Below, in pieces: positions 6,151 through 12,190 of a stretch of DNA of 12,190 bases. The stretch's first letter is position 1, and each line of letters starts with the position of its first letter. The translations under genes and the position numbers were made by a program. A model generated the notes under the pieces. It ran no database searches. It was not told the origin of the DNA and saw only the letters and a list, made by a program, of their open reading frames with translations. Origin of the DNA: Candidatus Gallimonas intestinigallinarum (GTDB lineage Bacteria; Bacillota_A; Clostridia; Christensenellales; Borkfalkiaceae); NCBI GenBank assembly GCA_019116405.1, contig DXBS01000083.1:1-12190 (forward strand). The letters are read 5' to 3'.

Positions 6151-6191
6151 TCACGAGATTTCTTTTCGTCAGTTCGAAAAGAAATCTGTGA
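6151..6191 (-). terminator. Hairpin just downstream of purL, candidate transcript end
   Basis: A 13-bp perfect stem (6156-6168 with 6175-6187, loop TCAGTT) extended by four more pairs (TCAC 6151-6154 with GTGA 6188-6191) across a single bulged G. It begins 7 bases after the purL stop on the minus strand. It is followed by GTTTGAAG rather than a clean T-run, so it may be an inefficient terminator or a 3'-end stabilising stem; read-through into fhs is possible. Confidence 0.5.
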
Positions 6192-6198
6192 ACCTTGA

Positions 6199-9100
6199 TT
6201 ACTTAAAATATCTCACCGCGCTTTCAAACAGGCGCATGTCATACGAGCCGGGAACGTTCTTGTACAGTCCTTCGCCCTTGCGCTCGCTGTGTCCCATCTT
6301 GCCGAACACTCTGCCGTCGGGCGAGAGGATGCCCTCGACCGCCGACGCGCTGCCGTTGGGATTGAAGTGGACGTCCATCGTCGCGTTGTCCGAGAGATCG
6401 ACATACTGCGTCATGATCTGCCCGTTCTCCGCGAGCTGCGCAATGAGCGCGGGGCTGGCGATGAACTTGCCCTCGCCATGCGAAATAGGCACGGAGAACA
6501 CCTCACCCGCGTCCACCAGGGACAGCCAGGGAGACTGCACGGACGCCACGCGCACGCGCACGATGCGCGACTGGTGACGCGCAATGTTGTTGTAAGTCAG
6601 CGTCGGGCAGTCGGCATTCGTCTCAATGATCCTGCCGAAGGGCACGAGCCCCAGTTTGATGAGCGCCTGGAAGCCGTTGCAGATGCCGCCCATGAGTCCG
6701 CCGCGGTCGTCGAGAAGGCGTGTGACCTCGTCCTTGACGCGCTCGCCGCGGAAGAAAGCCGTGATGAACTTGCCCGAGCCGTCCGGCTCGTCGCCGCCCG
6801 AGAAGCCGCCGGGGATAAAGACGATCTGGCTCTCACCGATCTTCTCGGCAAACTCGCGCGCCGAATGCGCGACTTCCTCTGCCGTACGGTTGCGGATGAC
6901 GTAGATCTCAGGCTGTGCGCCCGCATCGGCGAACGCCTTTGCCGTATCGTACTCGCAGTTGGTGCCGGGGAATACGGGAATGAGCACGCGGGGCTTTGCA
7001 AACTTGACCTCGGAAGCAAGCGCGCTGCGCGTGCGGAAGGTATAGTTCTCCACCGACCCGGCGGGCGTGGGAATATTACAGGGGTACACGGGCTCGAGCT
7101 TGTTTTCGTAGATCGCGAGCAGCTCGGAAAGAAGCAGCTTCTCCTCGCCCATTGCGATGGCGTTGATCGCCGTGGTCTCGCCCAGCACCGTGCCGACGGC
7201 GGAGGCGTCCTCGGAGAGTTCCAGAATGAACGAACCGTAGCGATAGCCGAAGAGATCGTCCATGGAGACGCCGTCCGCATAGCGGAAGCCGACCATGTTG
7301 CCGAAGCACATCTTCATGATGCCCTCTGCAACGCCGCCGTAGGTGGGCGTATAGGCAGAGAGCGCGCGGCCCGAGCGCAGCAGCGCCGTCACACGGGCGT
7401 ACATGCTCTTGAGTGACGCTGTGACGGGCAGCCCGTTTTCATCATAGTCGGGCGCAAGCAGGACGACCTTGTGTCCCGCGCCCTTAAACTCGGGCGAGAC
7501 GACCTCGTCAAATCTTCCCGTCGTCACCGCAAAGGAGACGAGCGTGGGCGGAACGTCGATGTGCTCAAACGTGCCGCTCATGGAGTCCTTGCCGCCGATC
7601 GCCGCGATGCCCAGTTCCGTCTGTGCCTTGAATGCGCCCAGAAGCGCCGCCAGGGGCTGACCCCAGCGCTTGGGATCGTGCCCGGGCTTTAAGAAGTACT
7701 CCTGGAAGGTAAGGTATGCATCGTCCAGCGTGGCGCCCGTCGCGATGAGCTTGGAGACGCTCTCCACGACGGCGAGATATGCCCCGTGATAGGGGCTCCT
7801 TTCGGTGATATAGGGATTTCCGCCCCACGCCATATAGGAGACGGTGTCCGTGTGACCGTGCTCGACGGAAACGAGGTGCACCATTGCCTGCGGCGGCGTA
7901 TGCTGATACCGCCCGCCGAAGGGCATTAAGACGGTGCCCGCGCCGATGGTCGAATCGAAGCGCTCTGAAAGCCCGCGCTTGGAGCAGACATTGAGATCGC
8001 CCGCAAGCTTTTTGTAATTGTCCGCAAAAGCGCCCGTTACCGTGCGCGCATAGTCCTTGCTTGCTGCGGGCGTGACAGTGATATGCTTTTCCGCGCCGTT
8101 GGAGTTGAGGAATTCGCGCGAGACGTTGACGATGGTCTTACCGTTCCAGCGCATGACGAGGCGGTGGCTTGCCGTGACCGTCGCGACGACGGTCGCCTCT
8201 AAGTTTTCCTGCTCGGCGAGCGCGATGAAGTCGGCGACTTTGTCTTCCTCGACGACGACCGCCATGCGCTCCTGCGATTCGGAGATGGCGAGCTCGGTGC
8301 CGTCCAGACCGTCGTACTTCTTGGGTACGGCGTTGAGGTCGATGTCCAGTCCGTCCGCAAGTTCGCCGATCGCGACGGACACGCCGCCCGCGCCGAAGTC
8401 GTTGCAGCGCTTGATGAGCAGCATCGCGTCCTTGTTCCGGAAGAGGCGCTGGAGCTTTCTCTCCTCGGGCGCGTTGCCCTTCTGGACCTCCGCGCCGCAG
8501 TGGGTGAGCGATTCCAAGGTATGCGACTTGGAGGAACCCGTTGCCCCGCCGCAGCCGTCGCGCCCCGTTCTGCCGCCCAGAAGGATGACCTTGTCCCCGG
8601 GCGTGGGGACTTCACGGCGGACGTTCTCCGCGGGCGTCGCGGCGATGACCGCGCCGATCTCGAGGCGCTTTGCGACGTACCCGGGATGATACAGCTCGTC
8701 CACCTGACCGGTGGCAAGTCCGATCTGGTTGCCGTAGGAAGAATACCCCGCCGCAGCCGTCGTGCAGATCTTGCGCTGAGGCAGCTTGCCGCGCATGGTA
8801 TCGCGGACGGGGACGAGCGGATCGCCCGCGCCCGTGACGCGCATCGCCGCATAGACGTAGCTTCTGCCCGAGAGCGGGTCGCGGATGGCGCCGCCGATAC
8901 AGGTCGCTGCGCCGCCGAAGGGCTCGATCTCGGTGGGGTGATTGTGCGTTTCGTTCTTAAACAGGAGCAGCCAGTCCTGCGGCTCGCCGTCCACGTTGAC
9001 GGTGATCTTGACCGTACAGGCGTTGATCTCCTCCGATTCGTCCAGTTTGGGCAGCATGCCGCGTGATTTTAACAGCTTGCACGCGATCGTGCCGATGTCC

Positions 9101-9891
9101 ATGAGGTTGATGGGCTTGGTGCGCGAAAGTTCGCTGCGCGCCGCGAGGTAGTCCTTATAGGCGGACTCCAGCAGCTCGTCCTCAAAGGTCACGCCGTCAA
9201 TGGTCGTGAGGAAGGTGGTGTGGCGGCAGTGGTCCGACCAGTAGGTATCGATCATGCGGATCTCGGTGAGCGTCGGATCGCGTCCCTCGCGCTGGAAGTA
9301 CGCCTGACAGAAGGCGATGTCGTCCTCATCCATCGCAAGCGCGTACTTCTTGACGAAGTCGGCAAGTCCCGCCTCGTCCAGCGACAAAAAGCCCGTGAGC
9401 GTGGGGACTTCGGAGGGGACAGGGTGATCGATCTTAAGCGTCGGGGGAATGGCGAGGGAAGCTTCCCTGCTCTCCACGGGGTTGATGACGTACTTCTTGA
9501 TCGCCTCCAGATCGCTCTCCGAAACGGCGCCGTAGATGGCGTACACCTTCGCCGTGCGGATGACGGGACGGCGCTGAAGGGACACGAGCTGGATGCACTG
9601 TGCCGCGGAATCCGCGCGCTGGTCAAACTGACCGGGCAGGTACTCGACGGCGAACACGCGCGCACCCATCAGGTCGACGCCCTCGCTCGCCATGTCCATC
9701 TGCGGCTCGGAGAACACCGTCCTGACGCACTCCCGGAAGAGCTGCAGGTCGATATCCTCAGCATCGTAGCGATTGAGGATGCGGATCTTTTCCACGCCGC
9801 CGATGTCCAGAAGCTCGCGCACGTCCGAAAGCAGCGCGCGCGCCTCGTTGTCAAAGCCCTCTTTCTTCTCAACGTAGATCCTGTAAACCAC
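6199..9891 (-). CDS. purL: Phosphoribosylformylglycinamidine synthase, single-chain PurL
   Basis: Predicted 1230-residue FGAM synthase, step four of purine synthesis: FGAR + glutamine + ATP gives FGAM. It is the fused form with synthetase and glutaminase in one chain, of the clostridial type rather than the three-subunit PurSQL of Bacillus. Order: N-terminal PurS-like region, the SDHCRHT signature (219-225), first AIRS-type half with NHPTE (317-321), second half with GGKDSMSG (766-773), and a class I glutamine amidotransferase domain from about Lys966. There the triad is visible: nucleophile Cys1071 in GGICNGFQ, and His1201 and Glu1203 in GKMGHSER, with spacing like E. coli Cys1135-His1260-Glu1262. 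The start is GTG, chosen because AGGGGG lies 6 bases upstream and no ATG fits. It begins two bases after the purD stop codon's end, so the two genes are co-transcribed. No gaps or frameshifts seen. Confidence 0.97.
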   Translation of the reverse strand: MVYRIYVEKKEGFDNEARALLSDVRELLDIGGVEKIRILNRYDAEDIDLQLFRECVRTVFSEPQMDMASEGVDLMGARVFAVEYLPGQFDQRADSAAQCIQLVSLQRRPVIRTAKVYAIYGAVSESDLEAIKKYVINPVESREASLAIPPTLKIDHPVPSEVPTLTGFLSLDEAGLADFVKKYALAMDEDDIAFCQAYFQREGRDPTLTEIRMIDTYWSDHCRHTTFLTTIDGVTFEDELLESAYKDYLAARSELSRTKPINLMDIGTIACKLLKSRGMLPKLDESEEINACTVKITVNVDGEPQDWLLLFKNETHNHPTEIEPFGGAATCIGGAIRDPLSGRSYVYAAMRVTGAGDPLVPVRDTMRGKLPQRKICTTAAAGYSSYGNQIGLATGQVDELYHPGYVAKRLEIGAVIAATPAENVRREVPTPGDKVILLGGRTGRDGCGGATGSSKSHTLESLTHCGAEVQKGNAPEERKLQRLFRNKDAMLLIKRCNDFGAGGVSVAIGELADGLDIDLNAVPKKYDGLDGTELAISESQERMAVVVEEDKVADFIALAEQENLEATVVATVTASHRLVMRWNGKTIVNVSREFLNSNGAEKHITVTPAASKDYARTVTGAFADNYKKLAGDLNVCSKRGLSERFDSTIGAGTVLMPFGGRYQHTPPQAMVHLVSVEHGHTDTVSYMAWGGNPYITERSPYHGAYLAVVESVSKLIATGATLDDAYLTFQEYFLKPGHDPKRWGQPLAALLGAFKAQTELGIAAIGGKDSMSGTFEHIDVPPTLVSFAVTTGRFDEVVSPEFKGAGHKVVLLAPDYDENGLPVTASLKSMYARVTALLRSGRALSAYTPTYGGVAEGIMKMCFGNMVGFRYADGVSMDDLFGYRYGSFILELSEDASAVGTVLGETTAINAIAMGEEKLLLSELLAIYENKLEPVYPCNIPTPAGSVENYTFRTRSALASEVKFAKPRVLIPVFPGTNCEYDTAKAFADAGAQPEIYVIRNRTAEEVAHSAREFAEKIGESQIVFIPGGFSGGDEPDGSGKFITAFFRGERVKDEVTRLLDDRGGLMGGICNGFQALIKLGLVPFGRIIETNADCPTLTYNNIARHQSRIVRVRVASVQSPWLSLVDAGEVFSVPISHGEGKFIASPALIAQLAENGQIMTQYVDLSDNATMDVHFNPNGSASAVEGILSPDGRVFGKMGHSERKGEGLYKNVPGSYDMRLFESAVRYFK

Positions 9892-9892
9892 T

Positions 9893-11167
9893 TTATACCC
9901 CCTTTAATGCGGCAAGCGCGCGCTTGCCGATATCCCTGCGCATGTATGCGTTTTCAAAGGTGATCTTGTCCGCGAGCGCGTATGCCCGCCCGATCGCCTC
10001 CTCCAGCGTATCCGCCGTGGCGACCGCGCCCAGCACTCTGCCGCCCGACGTCACGAGTTTTCCGTCCTCAAGCTTTGCGCCGGCGATATAAATCTCCTCG
10101 CCGCGCGCCGTCTCGGGCAGGGTGATTGCAAAGCCCGTATCGTACTTCTTGGGATAGCCCTTGGACGCGAGCACGACGCAGCACGCCGCGCCGTCCGAAA
10201 AGCGGACAAGCTCTTCTCTGAGCGTCCCGCCGCGCACGGCGAGCATGATCTCAAGCAAATCGCTCTTGAGAAGAGGCAGCACAACCTGCGTTTCGGGATC
10301 GCCGAAGCGGCAGTTGTACTCGATGACCTTGGGGCCGTCCTTGGTGAGCATCAGCCCGAAATACAGACACCCCTTGAAGGTGCGCCCCTCCGCGTTCATC
10401 GCATGAATGGTGGGCAGGAAGATCTTCTCCATGCACTCCTTGGCGATCTCGGGCGTGTAGTAAGGGTTGGGCGCGACGGTGCCCATGCCGCCCGTGTTCA
10501 GCCCCTTGTCGCCGTCCTCGGCGCGCTTGTGATCCATGGACGAGATCATGGGAATGACCGTCTTGCCGTCGGTGAAGGAGAGGACGGAGACCTCGGGCCC
10601 CTCCAGAAACTCCTCGATGAGCACCTGATCGCCGCTCGCGCCGAAGACATGCTTGACCATCATGTCGTCGATGGTCGCCGCCGCCTGTTCGTAGTTTTCC
10701 ACGATGACCGCGCCCTTGCCAAGCGCCAGCCCGTCCGCCTTGATGACGGTGGGATAACTTGCCGTCCTCAAGTAGGCAAGCGCCTCTTGGGCAGAGGTGA
10801 ACGTCTCGCTCGCGGCGGTGGGGATGCCGTACTTCTTCATCAGATTCTTGGAGAACACCTTGCTCCCCTCGATGATCGCCGCGTTCTTATTGGGGCCGAA
10901 GCAGGGCACGCCCACGGCCTCCAGGGCGTCCACGCACCCCAAAACGAGCGGATCGTCGGGCGTAACGACGGCGAAGTCCACATTCTTGGTGCGGGCAAAT
11001 TCGACGATGCCCGCAATGTCCGTCGCCTTGATAGGAACGCACTCCGCGTCCGCAGCAATGCCGCCGTTGCCGGGCAGCGCATAGATCTTGCCCGCCCTTC
11101 TGCTTGCCTTCAACGCCTTGATGACGGCATGCTCTCTTCCGCCGCCGCCGACTACCAAAATATCCAT
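9893..11167 (-). CDS. purD: Phosphoribosylamine-glycine ligase (GAR synthetase)
   Basis: Predicted 424-residue PurD, an ATP-grasp ligase that joins glycine to 5-phosphoribosylamine in the second step of purine synthesis. The N-terminal glycine-rich MDILVVGGGGREHA, the PGNGG segment near residues 32-36, the ATP-grasp core with VIKADGLALGKGAVIV, and the later LNTGGMGTVAPNPYY and YNCRFGDPETQVVLPLL motifs are all typical, and length is normal. The ATG start is supported by GAGG (11177-11180), nine bases upstream, which sits within a tiny ATTGC/GCAAT hairpin. One base separates its stop from the purL GTG. A 107-base interval with a 13-bp hairpin separates it from the upstream AICAR transformylase gene; no good promoter is visible there, so the three are probably one transcript. 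Confidence 0.97.
   Translation of the reverse strand: MDILVVGGGGREHAVIKALKASRRAGKIYALPGNGGIAADAECVPIKATDIAGIVEFARTKNVDFAVVTPDDPLVLGCVDALEAVGVPCFGPNKNAAIIEGSKVFSKNLMKKYGIPTAASETFTSAQEALAYLRTASYPTVIKADGLALGKGAVIVENYEQAAATIDDMMVKHVFGASGDQVLIEEFLEGPEVSVLSFTDGKTVIPMISSMDHKRAEDGDKGLNTGGMGTVAPNPYYTPEIAKECMEKIFLPTIHAMNAEGRTFKGCLYFGLMLTKDGPKVIEYNCRFGDPETQVVLPLLKSDLLEIMLAVRGGTLREELVRFSDGAACCVVLASKGYPKKYDTGFAITLPETARGEEIYIAGAKLEDGKLVTSGGRVLGAVATADTLEEAIGRAYALADKITFENAYMRRDIGKRALAALKGV
9898..9903 (-). promoter_or_regulatory. Shine-Dalgarno site that decides the purL GTG start
   Basis: Minus-strand AGGGGG lies inside the last codons of purD, 6 bases before the purL GTG. It supports GTG at 9891 and suggests purL translation is linked to the end of purD. 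Confidence 0.75.
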
Positions 11168-11172
11168 ATTCT

Positions 11173-11185
11173 ATTGCCTCGCAAT
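11173..11185 (-). promoter_or_regulatory. Mini-hairpin enclosing the purD ribosome binding site
   Basis: ATTGC (11181-11185 read on the minus strand) and GCAAT (11173-11177) can pair around the loop GAG, so the GAGG Shine-Dalgarno site lies in the loop and first closing base. A 5-bp stem is weak and may be coincidence, but it would slightly damp purD initiation. Confidence 0.3.
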
Positions 11186-11224
11186 CGGAAAATTTGCAAA
11201 AAATATCAGATCAGAAAATGCTTG

Positions 11225-11258
11225 CGCGCAAATCCGCAATTTTTGGCGGATTTGCGCG
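11225..11258 (-). terminator. 13-bp perfect hairpin between the AICAR transformylase gene and purD
   Basis: Arms 11225-11237 and 11246-11258 are exact reverse complements (CGCGCAAATCCGC and partner) with an 8-base loop. It begins 16 bases after the upstream stop codon. On the minus strand it is followed by CAAGCATTTTCTG, not an immediate T-run, so it is more likely a partial terminator, processing site or stabilising stem inside an operon than a full stop. Confidence 0.5.
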
Positions 11259-11274
11259 TCATTTTGCTCAAAAA

Positions 11275-12190
11275 TCAGTGATGGAAGAGGCGCATGCCCG
11301 TGAACGCCATCACCATGCCGTGATTATCCGCCGCCTCGATGACGAGATCGTCGCGAACGGAGCCGCCCGGCTCTGCGACATAGGTAACGCCGCTCGCCGC
11401 CGCGCGCTCGATATTGTCCGAGAAGGGGAAGAACGCATCGCTGCCCAAAGAGACGCCCTTGATGGTCGCAAGATACGCCGCCTTCTCCTCGCGCGTGAAG
11501 GGTTCGGGACGGACGGCAAAGTTCTTGCGCCACACGTCCTCGCCCAGCACTTCTTCGGGATTGTCCGAAAGGTACAGATCGATGATATTGTTCTTCTCCG
11601 GTCTGCCCACGCCCTCCGCAAATTGCAAGGAGAGCACCTTTTCATGCTGGCGCAGGTGCCACAAATCTGCCTTCTGCGCCGCGAGGCGGGTGCAGTGGAT
11701 GCGCGACTGCTGCCCCGCGCCCACGCCGATCGCCTGACCGTCGGCGGCAAAGCAGACGGAGTTGGACTGCGTGTACTTCAGGGTGATGAGCGAGATGATG
11801 AGATCGATCGCCTTGTCCCCCGGAAGCTCCTTGTTCTTGGTGACGATATTGGAAAGGAGCGCCCTGTCGATCTTGAAGTTGTTCCTGCCCTGCTCGAAGG
11901 TGATGCCGAACACCTGCTTTCTTTCGATTTCCGCAGGGACGTAGGAGGGGTCAATTTTGACGATATTGTAGCCGCCCTTGCGCTTGGTCTTGAGAATCTC
12001 CAGCGCTCTTTCAGAGTACGCGGGCGCGATGATGCCGTCCGAGACCTCGCGCGCGATGATCTTTGCCGTGACCTCGTCGCACTCGTCCGAGAGCGCGATC
12101 CAGTCGCCGAAGGAGGACATTCTGTCCGTGCACCTTGCGCGCGCATAGGCGCAGGCGAGCGGGGAATCGTCCAGCCCCTCGATATCGTCC
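11275..12190 (-). CDS. purH: AICAR transformylase (PurH-type), 3' part, probably the stand-alone form
   Basis: The reading frame is open to the right edge, so 304 residues and the stop are visible and the N-terminus is missing (an ATG at 12120 is internal). It matches the AICAR transformylase fold, which moves the formyl group of 10-formyl-tetrahydrofolate onto AICAR to give FAICAR. Visible family stretches: SPLACAYARAR, RMSSFGDWIALSD, VSDGIIAPAYS, KQVFGITFEQGRNN, TLKYTQSNSVCFA, IGVGAGQQSRIHCTRLAAQK, GVSLGSDAFFPFSDNIERAA, GVTYVAEPGGSVRDD and the terminal FTGMRLFHH. The wording GQQSRIHCTR and FGITFEQGRNN resembles the shorter clostridial monofunctional proteins more than bifunctional PurH with a cyclohydrolase domain, but that cannot be proved without the 5' end. 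The catalytic Lys-His segment lies outside the window. It leads the visible purine block purH-purD-purL and uses the product of Fhs, encoded downstream. Confidence 0.88.
   Translation of the reverse strand, partial: DDIEGLDDSPLACAYARARCTDRMSSFGDWIALSDECDEVTAKIIAREVSDGIIAPAYSERALEILKTKRKGGYNIVKIDPSYVPAEIERKQVFGITFEQGRNNFKIDRALLSNIVTKNKELPGDKAIDLIISLITLKYTQSNSVCFAADGQAIGVGAGQQSRIHCTRLAAQKADLWHLRQHEKVLSLQFAEGVGRPEKNNIIDLYLSDNPEEVLGEDVWRKNFAVRPEPFTREEKAAYLATIKGVSLGSDAFFPFSDNIERAAASGVTYVAEPGGSVRDDLVIEAADNHGMVMAFTGMRLFHH

Noticed and set aside
5585..6198. Insertion sequence or MITE with terminal inverted repeats
   Set aside because: The hairpins at the two ends (5600-5639 and 6151-6191) are each self-complementary but are not copies of one another, no target-site duplication was seen and there is no transposase.
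11186..11274. A separate promoter for purD
   Set aside because: The best candidate (TTGCGC-17-TGATAT) matches the -35 consensus at only three of six positions; co-transcription with the upstream gene is simpler.
10403..11281. A 292-codon plus-strand open frame opposite purD
   Set aside because: purD is complete and clearly coding on the other strand; the frame has no family motif and is a by-product of codon bias. The same holds for the 375-codon frame opposite purL (6289-7416).

Overview
This window looks like a chromosomal housekeeping segment of a low- to mid-GC-boundary Bacillota, most likely a member of Clostridia (by eye the GC content is above 50%). The pointers are a single-chain PurL of the type common in clostridia, an AICAR transformylase that resembles the stand-alone clostridial form, a formate-tetrahydrofolate ligase and a DegV protein. 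No mobile genes, CRISPR arrays, tRNAs or rRNAs were seen. I cannot name the species from sequence alone.

Layout, right to left along the minus strand, which carries nearly everything: (i) a purine block, purH-like AICAR transformylase (3' part, cut by the right window edge) - purD - purL; (ii) about 610 bases without a credible gene but rich in inverted repeats; (iii) fhs - mutY, overlapping by one base; (iv) a short convergent interval with a perfect hairpin, then a lone plus-strand GNAT acetyltransferase that diverges from degV; (v) degV, closed by a strong intrinsic terminator; (vi) tmk - rimM - trmD, overlapping by 11 and 4 bases, with trmD cut by the left edge.

How the genes work together: PurD (step 2) and PurL (step 4) build the purine ring, and the AICAR transformylase (step 9) adds the last carbon from 10-formyl-tetrahydrofolate. 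Fhs, encoded just downstream, makes that formyl donor from formate, so the right two thirds of the window is a purine/one-carbon neighbourhood. MutY, which removes adenine mispaired with 8-oxoguanine, is translationally tied to fhs. Tmk supplies dTDP, while RimM and TrmD serve ribosome and tRNA maturation.

The most interesting regulatory observation is that three promoters can be read directly (tmk, degV, GNAT), each with an exact TTGACA -35 box and a 17-bp spacer. Two of them (tmk, GNAT) lie so close to the start codon that the predicted transcripts have 5' leaders of about 3 and 0 nucleotides, i.e. leaderless mRNAs, whereas degV, rimM and purL have ordinary Shine-Dalgarno sites. The second is the hairpin-rich gene-free stretch between purL and fhs, including a 40-base AT-rich inverted repeat that abuts the fhs ribosome binding site. 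I see no strong evidence for a wholly new enzymatic system here.
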